Shown here: positions 36,592 to 48,053 of the stretch, piece by piece
Numbering within the stretch: the first letter of the stretch is position 1
Layout: each line of letters begins with the position of its first letter
NCBI GenBank assembly: GCA_030533445.1
Contig: CM060082.1
Span: 32,569,817-32,633,816 of the forward strand
DNA: 64,000 nt
Origin: Cyprinodon diabolis
Lineage: Eukaryota > Chordata > Actinopteri > Cyprinodontiformes > Cyprinodontidae
Reading direction: 5' to 3'
The notes under the pieces: model-generated
Seen by the model: the letters and a program-made list of their open reading frames with translations, nothing else
What the model was told of the DNA's origin: nothing
The model's database searches: none
Program-made: the position numbers and the translations under genes

Positions 36592-36700
36592 ATGTGTTTT
36601 GGAGTTTCTATCACACGTGCTTTTGCAGCTTGTTTCATTATGTACTGCACGTTTGTGGTGTTTTGGGCCACCATAGTTATGGGGTGCTTTGCAATACACC
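36592..36700 (+). repeat. Copy of the repeat at 34185-34290, opposite orientation
   Basis: TGTGTTTTGGAGTTTCTATC and TTTTGCAGCTTGTTTCATT match the reverse complement of 34190-34290. A weaker direct copy, TGTGTTTTGGAGTTTGCATC, is at 34888, so the Gypsy remnant lies between two similar sequences. Confidence 0.55.
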
Positions 36701-37194
36701 ATAAAAGTATAAAATAATTTCAAATGCAATAAGAAAGATACATAGACTTCCTGGTTAAAAGCCAATAGAAATGAGCTCTTAAAATTTATTTAAAAGAGCA
36801 CTTTGAAAAAGCTTCTCCAATGATGAATGGCTGAGCAGTCCATAAAAGTGGAGCCCTGACCATAAAAGCTTGATAAGGTTCCCTTTTTAAACTTGCTCTG
36901 CCCACAGAGAACAACTAGTCAGATGATCTAAGAAGCTACGAGAGACTTTAAGGAGTAAGTAACTCAAATACAAGTGACACGTTATCTTCATTCAGACTGA
37001 ACATACTGAGATATTCAACTTGACATTTATTGGCAGACCAAGGGGAAAATGTGGCGTGTAGTTGACAGGGACATGTGATTAAAGGAACTAGGTTCTGCTA
37101 TGTTGCCTGTTCAGCCACAGTGTAGATAAATTGTATTTATGTCATTTATATATCCCATTGGACATTGCTCATGAATAACTGTAAATCATCTGAA
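36701..37194. other. Intronic stretch without recognised element
   Basis: Nothing identifiable between the repeat copy and the LINE. Confidence 0.55.
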
Positions 37195-38425
37195 CTAGAT
37201 AAAGGTAGAGTATGCTGGAGTGGACAGACATCTTGCTGCCTGGACCATCAACTACCACACCGAACGCCCTCAGTGTACGCAGCTGCACGGCTGTCAATCA
37301 GAGGTGGCAGTCTGCAGTACCGGGGCCACTTAGAGCACCGTTCTGTCTCCGTTCCTCTTCACCCTCTAAACCTCGGACTTCACCTACAACATGGAAAGCT
37401 GCCATCTCCAGAAGTTTTCAGATGACTTGGCCATTGTAGGCTGTTTCTAAGTGGAACGAGCTGGAGAATCGATCGGTCATCATGAACTTTGTCGACTGGT
37501 GTGAGAAGAACCACTTGTGTCTTAACACCAGCAAGACCAAAGAGATGATGATCGATTTCAGGAGAAGACCCCCACCTCACTCCCCCCTGAAAATCCAGGG
37601 GCAGGACAAAGAAACTGTGGAGAGTTTCAAATGACTGGGTGTACACGTCTATAATAATAAACTGGACTGGACTCATAACACCGATGCCCTATATAAGATA
37701 GGCCAGTGCAGCCTCCACCTCCTGAGGAGGCTGAGATCCTTTGGAGTGAGTAGGCCCCTGCTTAAAACCTTCTATGACTCTCTGATGGCCTCAGTCGATC
37801 TCTATGCTATTGTCTGCTGGGCCCCGGGCAGCGCAAAGTAGGACAAAAAGAAACAGAATTAACTGGTGAGAAAGGTCGTTTTTGTCCTAGGCTGCACTCT
37901 AGACTCATTGGAGGAAGTGGCTGAGAGGTAGGTGCTATCCAAACTTACATTCATCATGGACAACACCTTCCACCCTCTGCACCAGAATGTAGAGAAGCTG
38001 AGCAGCTCCTTTAATGAAAGACTTTTACACCCTGTTTTTAAAAAGTAGCGCAACCGCAGGTCATTCATCCCTGCTGCAACCATACTCTACAATGCAATAC
38101 TTCAATGGCCATAACTAGTGCAATGTACATTGTGCAATTACTATTTGATACTCAGTGCAATACCCTGTTTCTCTATATTTGACACCCAGTGCAATAACTA
38201 TATATATAAATATACATCTACAGTATATAAATACCCATGCAAATACCCTGTGCAATAACCCTGTATAATAATCCTACTTAAAAAAAAGCTGCCATATGTG
38301 GACGCACCGTTTATACAGTATATATCCCATGCACATTTTTTTTTCCTTTGGCACCTTATTCTTCTCTTTTGACTATATGAGCTGACGTACAAGTACATTT
38401 CTCCGTTAAGAGATCATTAAAGTCA
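37195..38425 (+). pseudogene. 5'-truncated LINE with reverse-transcriptase relic and 3' UTR
   Basis: Pieces in shifting frames read WTINYHTERPQCTQLHGC, STVLSPFLFTL, CHLQKFSDDLAIVGCF (the FxDD catalytic core of reverse transcriptase, here FSDD), NFVDWCEKNHLCLNTSKTKE, MMIDFRRRPPPHSPLKIQG, LHLLRRLRSFGV and RNRRSFIPAA. This is the jockey/CR1/L2-type (Rex-like) fish LINE. Internal stops (for example TGA at 37632, TAG at 37329) and frameshifts make it dead. From 38110 comes a GTGCAATA-rich 3' UTR ending CATTTCTCCGTTAAGAGATC, then ATTAAAG. The tail is CAATCAGTCAATTAA. Confidence 0.85.
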
Positions 38426-38786
38426 ATCAGTCAATTAACTGTGGGCCAATTCCTTCTGAAATGCCTTGGTTGCAAGAAACCCCAGCATAGTTTGAAATTT
38501 TACTGCCACTGGCACTATATAGTTCATTTATTGTTCTCCCTATGCCAATGGGGTAAGTGAAGTGCTTCAATAATTTCAATGGGCAAACTAATCCAGCTAA
38601 TAAATCATATGTCAGCAGTGTTGTGCATGAACGCATTCAAAGAACTGCGTTCCCTGAATAGGTTCATACTTTTAGTGAAATGAATGGATCCGTTTTGAAG
38701 TAAAGAATGTGAGCGACCTTCACTTAGAGAATAATGAGCAACAAACAAAGCTCACATTCGTGTTAAATTGCTAACAACACTTTTCA

Positions 38787-39120
38787 TTGGATAACGTCAT
38801 ATTTTATTATTACGGCAAACAGCATGACTACAACATGTCTACTGCTAGTACTAGTCTGCGTGATTCAGACTCATCTGCAGGTATTTCTGATGCCACTTTT
38901 GCAGAGCGCTTGGCAGAGTTTTATGAACTAACAAAGGAAGACTCGGACAGAAAACACTCACGTTTCTGTGCAATCTGTACCCACTGGGACTAAACAAACA
39001 AGTCAGTACAACAGCCACGTCCGCCTCAATTTTAAAGCGACACTTCTAGTTAAAGCACCCAAGATATCTTGAGAAATATCTGCAACTGAATGAGGAACGT
39101 AAGAAATCAGTTTTGAAAAC
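38787..39120 (+). pseudogene. BED zinc-finger relic of a hAT transposase
   Basis: The open frame at 38787-38993 ends in FAERLAEFYELTKEDSDRKH and SRFCAICTHWD. The C-x2-C pair is followed, after a stop, by LKRHF and KHP(R)YLEKYLQLNEER in neighbouring frames, giving the C2-x-H-x-H order of a BED finger. The remainder of the transposase (RNase-H-like and hATC domains) is missing. Confidence 0.65.
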
Positions 39121-39282
39121 TTCTTTTTTTTGTATGTTTTGTAATGTTTTGTAATTTGGCTTCACTGCACATCGAGTATACTTTGACTGCATTTTCCATT
39201 GCATTCTATACATTATGATCATGCATTTAAAGGGTAAAATATGAGATTCTACTGTAGGATTGTGGCTTAATTTACCAAATGG

Positions 39283-39537
<255 letters not shown>

Positions 39538-39692
39538 AGTATATCTAGGTATATACAGTATATCAAGATATATTTGAACTAGTTCATTTATAGTATTGTC
39601 AACTTAGTTTCTTTTTTTTAAGTGAACTATGAACTGTGAACTGAACTTTGAGTTTTTTTTTTATTATAAAGTGGCACAACATTGCATGTCAT

Positions 39693-42197
39693 CATGCACC
39701 CGCAAAGCATTGCAGTATTTTAAAACAACCTCTGAATTCTTCCAATTGGCAATTTCATCCAGCAGTGGGAGGTTCATGCAGCAGTTTATGGATAAGAACA
39801 ACCGTCCATAGCATATCAACCTTAAGTATTACATAAACTTACTTATTTGATGTACAATTTTCTTCCCAGAAAAAATAATTATCTTCTCTAAGAATTTAAA
39901 TGTATTGTACTGTATGCTGATCATCTAACAGAGCAATGCATATTTCAATTTTAAAATTCAGAAACACAGATAAAAAGAAATACATTTTCTAACTGAATCA
40001 GTCTTTGTAAAAAAAATTTTAAAGTGTGTCACATTACTGTATATGGCTAAATGTGGTTCATTTTTATTGTGCTTGTGCCATTAAAAAAATGGAAATGCTG
40101 CTTATTGAATTGAATTTAATAGAATAGTCATAGTTTTGCATATTCGGGAGAGCATTGGTACCTTGCAGTTTGCTATTGTCATCGAAAAAGTTTTTATGGC
40201 TGCCACATATTTTCACATTTCAAACCACATCCAAACCCACTATGTACTGCAAGGTTTTTTGTGCAATGCACACAGTTCCTACATGAGAAATGGGGGCTTT
40301 ACTGGCTTTATAAAAACATCAAAGTATCAAGATGTTCCACCAAGTCTGTTGTCTTGCTCATCTATCCAGTCACCATTCTGCATCACAGCTTGCATAAGGG
40401 TGCTGTGACCTCATTGAACCTTTTCGGTTTATCTGCCTCATAGGAAAAATATCTCTAAACTAGACTACGCCTTTTGCCTTTTTGACAATACAGGGTCTCA
40501 AAAGTTCTCCTCTCTTCATGTTCTTACAGAGATTCAAGCTTTCAGTACCAGCTGGCTGTGTAGAATCTTAACCATTATTGTCCAGTTGTGCATTTGTAGC
40601 AGAGCATCTATATGCATAATATGAAACCTGCTCAGTTTTTAGAAATTTAGATTAAAACAATGATTTACCCTGTCTTTTTAATCATGTTTATCTCTTCTGT
40701 AATTATTTAGATAACACACTTCTCAAATAAATGGGAAGCCATTGATGATATTGAAGGACTGAACAAAAATCACATGAAACCGTTCCAGTCAACAGAGAAA
40801 GATTGGTTGTTTACTGTAAAGGGAACACTAATCATAATATAAATCTGGAGCACATCTGAAGCAACATAAAACAAGCAAAACTATCAAGGGCTCGAAGTAG
40901 AACCAGAGTGGGTAGGAGAAATATAATCTAGGACAATGTCAGTGGTCATCTGAGGGCTCTGGCAGAACCATTCAAACTTACTTACTTACTCTTTAGCTAC
41001 ATTTGTATAGATTTACGATACTTACTCTGCCTGTAATTCATGGGCAATGCCAGATTTAAGAAAAGAATAATGAATATACAGACATTCTAAAGTAAGATTA
41101 CAAAGTAAGAAAACTTGTTAGGTTTTTTGGCTGCAAAGGGGAATATGTTGGAGTTTTTCAATCTTTTATATATGGAAAAGATGAAATTATTTGACATTAA
41201 GGCTAAAATCTGAAAACACTTGGTTGTTGGTGCAGTAATACAATATTATCTAGACCGGGTGTGAATTTGACCAAAAAATTTTATTTAAAAAAAGAGTGTA
41301 CAGACAATCTTGTTGATAAACAAAATATCCTACTTTGCTTTACATAACAACAAACATAACCAGGCTCACAGGAGTTGATTTGAATGAATGTCTTAGTGTG
41401 TCTGTGTGTGTGTGTTAATGGGACAATGTTTGATTAATTTAAAAAGACTAAAACTAATTTGTTCCATGCCCACAAAACAGTGATGAATGATAAGTGGAAC
41501 AGCCAAGGAACCATATAAGACCAGTGGAAGAGGGTAACAACAGGAAAGATAGAAAAAATAGAGATTGAGTGACTTGCCTTAGCTCAAGTTACATTCAGTG
41601 TCAAGGCTATTAGTCATTAACCAGCGTCTTACCAGTGTATATGCCATCCCTAGCAGCCAGAGAACCATAGAGGTCTGTGATCATAATTTATCAGTTTAGA
41701 ATGTGGAAGGGAGAAGGCTAGGGTGCCTGCAAGGCTATTAGCTGAGCTCTCCTGCTGGGTTGTGCAATGTTGTGTGGTGACTTATTATACTCAGTGTGAC
41801 TCAGGAGGTAAGTCTGAATTCAAAGAGCAGCATTTGGAGATTTAATGTTGCATAAAGTAGGCACAAAGCCATGTATCAATTTCTGAGGAAATAATGCGAT
41901 TCTACATGTCAGCAAAGTCAAATCAATAATTCCTTATAAAGTTATAATGAATGGTGGAAAATAAGAAAACTGATGAAAATTGTCTTTTCAAATAGGTCTT
42001 CATAGTACATCAGATATAAGCTAAGATCATTTTTATGATTCCAGATTTTTTGGGGGGGGTTTTGTCTTTAAAAAAATAATCTCTTAACGATCATGCATTT
42101 TAAATGTTGATGGCAGAGAACCAGAATATTATTTACTAGTATTTTTTACCCTTTTTCATATGTGTTCCGAACAGTAACTTTATTTGGTCTTTTTACA
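39693..42197. other. Intronic stretch without recognised element
   Basis: AT-rich, with short open frames that overlap each other in two frames (40136-40443). No domain or repeat could be assigned. Confidence 0.55.
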
Positions 42198-42203
42198 TCT
42201 GTT

Positions 42204-42998
42204 TGTCATGATCTCAGCAGTGATGCCTGGTCTGACTACTCATTTCACCTGCTTAGCTCCACCCAGTTCTCATCACCAACTCATCTGATCCACCTGCCTT
42301 AGTCTCTATAAAACCAGCCTTCAGACCAGTCATCACTGCCAGATTATTTCAAGCTTTTGGTGACACTTCTTACAGCGTTCCTTTGTTCTGACTAACCTAA
42401 TTCTGACCTGTTCTGCCTCTCGACCTCTGAGCCTGTCCGTTCCTGTGTGATCTGTTTGCCTGACCTGTCTTTTGCCTCTTGCCTGATCTCTGCCTATTGT
42501 GTATTGACCAGAACTGTTTCCCGACCACTGAGTCTGCCTGCCCTCATCCAGCCGCACTGTGTACTGTACCTAGAACTGTAACCCGACTCCGTCCTGGATT
42601 CTCCTTTGGCACCGGATCTCTGATTATCGACCACCGACATCAGCTTTGGCTTTGCCCTCCAGATTATCTTGCCTACATTCATCGGCTTGGTTATGATCTC
42701 CTGACTGTCCTCCAACCAACAATTCATCAGCATCCAGAACTCTCTGTGCAGCAGCTGCCACACGTTGGCATCCTGCCAGCTAAAACCATCCTCTATCTCT
42801 GGATTCGGACTGAAGGTTAGTGACTCACATGCTTGTGATCATTCACTTCCAGAAAGACATGGTCACTAACCATGCTGTCTCCATCCGCAGAGGTTTCTGC
42901 ATCAGACGGCCATGCCGATTCTGTCGTGAATAAACATTCTGTGAAATCTAACTGTTTATCCGCCTTGAATACTGGGTCCTTCTGTTCTGAGTTTGACA
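42204..42998 (+). mobile_element. Solo LTR, 795 bp, with 6-bp target duplication
   Basis: It starts TGTCATGATCTCAGC and ends GAGTTTGACA, so the ends are the inverted pair TGTCA/TGACA. TCTGTT flanks it at 42198-42203 and 42999-43004. It is the same family as 16796-17541. It has a TATA box TATAAAA at 42307-42313, a poly(A) signal AATAAA at 42929-42934, and the candidate mini-intron at 42816-42890. The internal region has been lost. It is antisense to ctnnd2. The open frames inside (42333-42557, 42479-42820, 42494-42763) are not supported as genes. Confidence 0.92.
42816..42890 (+). promoter_or_regulatory. Candidate 75-nt mini-intron with hairpin inside the LTR
   Basis: A donor-like AAG|GTTAGTGACTC and acceptor-like CTGTCTCCATCCGCAG|AG bound 75 nt. 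GGTTAGTGAC at 42815-42824 pairs with GTCACTAACC at 42862-42871. The equivalent in the copy at 16796-17541 is 72 nt long. Confidence 0.5.
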
Positions 42999-43569
42999 TC
43001 TGTTAATATGCGTTTTGGGAAAAACAATCCTATCCATGAATTGCATTATTTAAGGTCTTTAGACTGTTTTCAAGTATTCATCCAGAGGAAAGGAAAAATA
43101 GCCTGAAAGGCAGTTGACAGGTAACAAATGTGTCTCTTGGTCTATCATGGCTCTTTCAATCACTGTTGAATTTTTCTGATAAATAAGAACTTAAGGTTAA
43201 AAAAAGAACAATTTATATTTTCAGCCACAATGCAAAACAGGATGTCGAGTCAGCAGGTTGAGTGTAAATACATCTCTTAACAGAAGGAAAAACTAAGAAT
43301 GTAATTATCATTATAGAGTATACCAAAAGACGAGCACCTGTTTTTAACACAATGACATGAACATGACACAAACAGCATCGCAGCCAGTGTGATTTAAAAA
43401 GCTGGCTTGATTAATGGCAGCAGGTCAATGAAGTAGCAGCACTGGAGGAAAAAGTTTATGGGGAATATCCACTTCAAACATCCAATCTACAGGAAATGTT
43501 GTATTCTCACACGATGAAAGGTGTTAAAATCTAAACAACTGGAGATCCTAACAATCTCTAGGTCTTTTC

Positions 43570-44241
43570 TAGGGATGCACGATATAATCGGCCCCCTATC
43601 GGTATCGGCCTGTATCGGCCTTAAAACTGAATATCGGACATCGGCCACCCCACCGATATTTAACCCGATATTTGATCAGCTTCTAACCCTTCTTCCTCAA
43701 AAGCTTCTTTTTTACAAACTTAAAAACTTCTAAAGACGAGGGAAAAAATATTGATACATTAAAATATCCCAATATCTTCGTATGCTGATATATTGCCATT
43801 TAAAAACACCATATCAATCTCTTTTACTAATGAAATATTGCTATATGTCATCGTTATGCTATGAAATCCCCCGAAAATTCACGAAATTTTGTCATATTTT
43901 TATATGTTGATAGATTGACGCGGTATCAACCTATTTTACTAACAAAATCTCACAAGAATTTGCAAAATATCACGAGAGTTTGTAACAGAACGATGAAATT
44001 TCACGAGATTTTGAAAGTAAAATAGATCGATACCGCGTTTTTAAAAATCATTTTATATCAGCATATGAAAATATTTTTGAATATATTATTTTTCAGAAAT
44101 GGATAACAAAACTGCTATTTTCAATGACTACTTATTTTTGTCCAGCTTTAACATCGGTATCGATATCGGTTATGGGCTACATGAGTTTTAAAATATCCGC
44201 ATATCGGATATCGGCCAAAATCCCAATATCGTGCATCCCTA
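43570..44241. mobile_element. Non-autonomous hAT element (MITE), 672 bp
   Basis: The ends TAGGGATGCACGATAT and ATATCGTGCATCCCTA are a perfect 16-bp inverted repeat. A perfect 8-bp target duplication GTCTTTTC lies at 43562-43569 and 44242-44249, diagnostic of hAT insertion. Subterminal TATCGG/CCGATA motifs are repeated at both ends. No coding capacity. The intact duplication suggests a relatively recent insertion. Confidence 0.93.
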
Positions 44242-44249
44242 GTCTTTTC

Positions 44250-45694
44250 AAATTAAAGTTCTATGATAAACAAAACTGTTAACTGATAAAGATCACCTTG
44301 TCATTCATTTTATAAAAGACATTTCACCCAAATCACATGGTTTTATGGACCTTTAGAAGCCTTTAGATTTGAAATTCCTATTTATCTCAACTAATTTATG
44401 ATTATAAAGGTATAGCAGTAGCTTCCTCGCGACTCGTATTGATATCGTATAAAACTCTGAGGTAGTATCTTTGCTTATTTACAGAATTCCTGCAGCACTT
44501 CAAATGAATGAAAGTTGATTCTACTGACCAACTTTTGTATCCCATTTCGTGCAGGTCCAGGCTTTGCTTTAAGATTATCCAGAGAATCTCAGTTATTACC
44601 ATACTGTCTTATGAAAAGACAAATATATATTTTAGGCAGTGGGTGAAGAAGCGCCACCTTATAGTCGTTAAGACTACCAATATTGTTTCACTAGGTATAT
44701 CAAACTAAATCTATTTAACTATCCACACTAACCATTGCAATGCAAGAAGTCGTTCATTAATGACAAGTTCATCACTATACGCCCTAGATCCAAGGCGTAG
44801 CCATTTAGTGCTCATTTCAGGGCAGATGTAAGATCATGTGGTAGCAATGCAGGCAGCAGACTGGACAACTAGCAAACACAATATTTATTTAACATGCAAG
44901 ATGAGGGTTCTGTTTCACTTTTAAAAACAGATGAAACAAAATCAGTTAGGGGAGCATAAATACTAAGGAGGAGCTTCTGTGAGCTTTCATTGTGATCTTT
45001 ATAGAAAAGTTTAGTTTAAATTCTTAAGTTGAGTCTTGTTATGCCACAACTTCATGAAGGTGAGAACATACAAACGCATGTAAAATAATAAAGGATACCA
45101 AATAAATACACAAAAAACATGTTTTGATAGACGGCAGCTTGTTAGCGAGAGAACATCCCATGGTCTATGTGGTTAAGCAGTTCTAAACTGCTATTGACAC
45201 TCCATTACCCAGCATGCCCTTGGTGGGGCAGGATTGTACTTATAGATTTCATGCATCATTAAACTTCCTGTCTGACAATGTCATAGTACTCCCAGGTTCA
45301 ATAAACTATTCTAGTCACACAGCAGTCCAAACCTTTGAAGTGGAAGTGGAAATATTTCACAGTGTTGCAACCAGCATATCCATTCAAAGTTGAGTGGAAG
45401 GAGAAAGTGTGGCAGAAAAAAGTGGACCAGCTAAAAGGGATAACCGCAGCCTTGAGAAGGCTGTCAAGCAAAATGTACTTAAGAATTTTGGGGGAGCTTC
45501 AGAAGGAGTAAACTTTGAGAGGAGTTAGCACAAGAGCCACAACACAAGGACTATTTAAAACACTTGGGCTACAGATTTTTTATTTATATGTCAAGCTATC
45601 TCTGCATCAGAGGAAACATAAGTTATATCTTAACTGGGGTACAGTAAGGAACCTGATCTGTTGTTCGGTGATCCACAGTCCTCTATTCATTAGG
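44250..45694. other. Intronic stretch without recognised element
   Basis: AT-rich, without identifiable features. Confidence 0.55.
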
Positions 45695-45696
45695 TA

Positions 45697-48051
45697 CACA
45701 TGTAGACAAAATTATTGTTACCCTCTTGTTTAATGAGAAAGTAGAATTAACAATGGTCACAAAAATCTTTAAACTTAAAAAAGTAACAATAAATAGAAAT
45801 TCCATAAAAATACATAAATGACATTGCTTTTCAACTATGCTTCAAAAAAAAAAAAAAAGTACGCTAATGAAACAGCTCTCAACCAAAAGGGTGGTACTTC
45901 TAGAAAAGCCTGAAAGGAATGTGATCAAAAGGACGTATTAAATCAAGGTGTGTCCGCTAATTAGCGTAACAGTCACCAAACACTACGATAGTCAGCTTAC
46001 TGTTTGTTACATGGTGTGTACCACACTCAATATGGACCATATAAAGCAAATAGTTGTCTCATGAGATTCGAAAGAAAATGATAGACAAGCATATTAAAGA
46101 TGAAGGCAATAAGACCATCTTCCAGTGGCTTGATGTTTTTTTGACTACAGTTGCACATTTTATTCAGAAATTAAAGGTCAGCTGGGTCTGCACCAAACCT
46201 TCCTGTATGTGGCAGCAGCAGGAAAATAGATAACAAATCAAAAAGATGGAAAATATGAATGGTTACTAAATATCCCAGAAAAAAACTTATAAAGAGATTA
46301 AAGATGGACTTTAGGCTCAATGAATATCAGACTCAGATCGCATCATCCATCATTGTTTGAGCCAAAGAAGACTTAATTGGACACGACCAAGGAGGACATG
46401 ATAGTTAAAAACAACATTATTGACAAATGGCAAAGCTTCTGGAAGAATGTCCTATGGACAGGGGAGTACTTCTTGCTAGGAAACATCATATTTAAGGAGA
46501 GAAATATGAAAAAAATAAAGGACACCATCCCTACTATTATTTAGGGAGGAGGCTCTGCTGTGTTCTTGGACTGCTTTGCTTCATCTGGAACAGCGTCTTG
46601 AATCTTTGCAGGGTACAATGAAATCTAAAGACTATCAGGGGTATCTGGAGATAGGGTGACCAAACGTCTGTATTTCCCGGGACATATCAGTTTTTCACGT
46701 CCTGTCCCAGGCGTCCCGGGTTTTTTTTAGAAAGTGAGGAAATGTCCTGATTTTTTGATTTACCTTAATTGGACCATTAAATGTACAGGCACTAGGGCAC
46801 TGCGCACGATGCTGCGTGTGACGTAATCCCTGAGCCATTGCGGGCAGCCCTGTTCTTAATCAGAATATAGATAGCGTGGCTGTCAGTACGCCAACAACTT
46901 GCAAAAGCGCAAATGTATGTTTACCGACGATTTACAAAAGAGTTTCCCCACTTTCTGACTGGGTCGAGACACATTGGAGGCCTTGTGCACAGTATGCAAA
47001 GCAGGCACATATGTCTCGGTGTCCAATGGAGGTGCAAGGAATCGGAAAAGCCACCTGGACACCTAAAGTAAAGATAGTCTATTGATATGTTTGTTCGTTT
47101 TTGGTATATTTTGAGTTATTTGGGCTACACAAGAGGTATTTTTATTAATTAGCTCATTTGTAATTAATTTTTTCAAATAGCCTACAGAACAGACATTATT
47201 TCGTTCATTGCTGAGGTTGAGTATCATCTGTTATTGGGAGTTGAGAGTTATTGTTAACTTTTATTGTTAAGTGAGGGATGTTTAGATGAGACATTATTTC
47301 TTTCATTGTGCTATTAATTCATTACAGGAATTGTTAAGCATTTTTAATAAATACATTTTGAATAAAATTATTGTTTGTTATTGGAGTTATTACTGTTGAC
47401 TTTTACTGAAAGGCATTTTTAATAAATCAACTGTAAATATAATGTTATTGTAGGATTACGTAGGTCTATGTTAAGTGAGTGCATGCCACAGACATCTCTA
47501 TGCATGGGAACAGAGATCCCCCCCGCGCTCCAAGGTGTCCTGGTTTTCCCAAATGAAAATATGGTCACCCTACTGGAGAGAAATATACTGCCCATTATCA
47601 GAAAGCTTGGTTTCTGTTGCAAGTCATGACTCTTACAACAGGATAAGACCTTAAAACACAGCTAAAAACAGCCAAGAATGGCTTTAACCCTGGACTATTC
47701 TGCAGTGACCTTCAATGAGCCCTGACCTAAATCCTACCGAGCATCCTTGGAAGGAGCTGAAACACGCTGTCTGAAAAAGGCACCCTTCAACATGAGACAA
47801 ATGGAGCAGTTTGCTCATGAGTAGTGAGCCAAATGCCTGCTAAGAGATACAGATACCTGGAGAGATGGCGAAACGTCTTCAAATCTTGGAAACCAAGTCC
47901 AGTGGATATTTTTTGAACTTTTACGGAATGTCTGACTTTCATTTGATCATTTTTTTAGAATTTTTATTTATTATTACTTTTGTCAGATATGAGTTATTTC
48001 TGTGACTATCGTCTGATTTTCTTTCACTAAAGACAATTTTGTCCATGAGTG
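45697..48051 (+). mobile_element. Tc1-like transposon relic, split by a hAT-like insertion
   Basis: The terminal inverted repeats are CACATGTAGACAAAATTATT on the left and, on the right, the reverse of CACTCATGGACAAAATTGTC, next to TA at 45695-45696 and 48052-48053. Transposase traces on the plus strand include SFWKNVLW, GGGSAVFLDCFASSGTA and, after the insertion, LNPTEHPWKELKHAV, matching the order in Tc1 transposases (FWxNVLWSDE, GGGSIMLWGCF, DLNPIENLW). The last aspartate/glutamate region is recognisable, but frameshifts and stops abound. Without the insertion at 46652-47572 the element would be about 1.4 kb, normal for Tc1. Confidence 0.88.
46652..47572 (+). mobile_element. hAT-like element nested in the Tc1 relic, 921 bp
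   Basis: The ends TAGGGTGACCA and TGGTCACCCTA are inverted repeats. CTGGAGA is duplicated at 46645-46651 and 47573-47579 (seven bases; hAT normally makes eight). Around 46895-47060 a frame reads DDLQKSFPTF, then EALCTVCKAGTYVSVSNGGA and KSHLDT, a BED-finger-like segment (C-x2-C, later H) of a transposase. The rest is missing. A related end lies at 28434. Confidence 0.82.
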
Positions 48052-48053
48052 TA

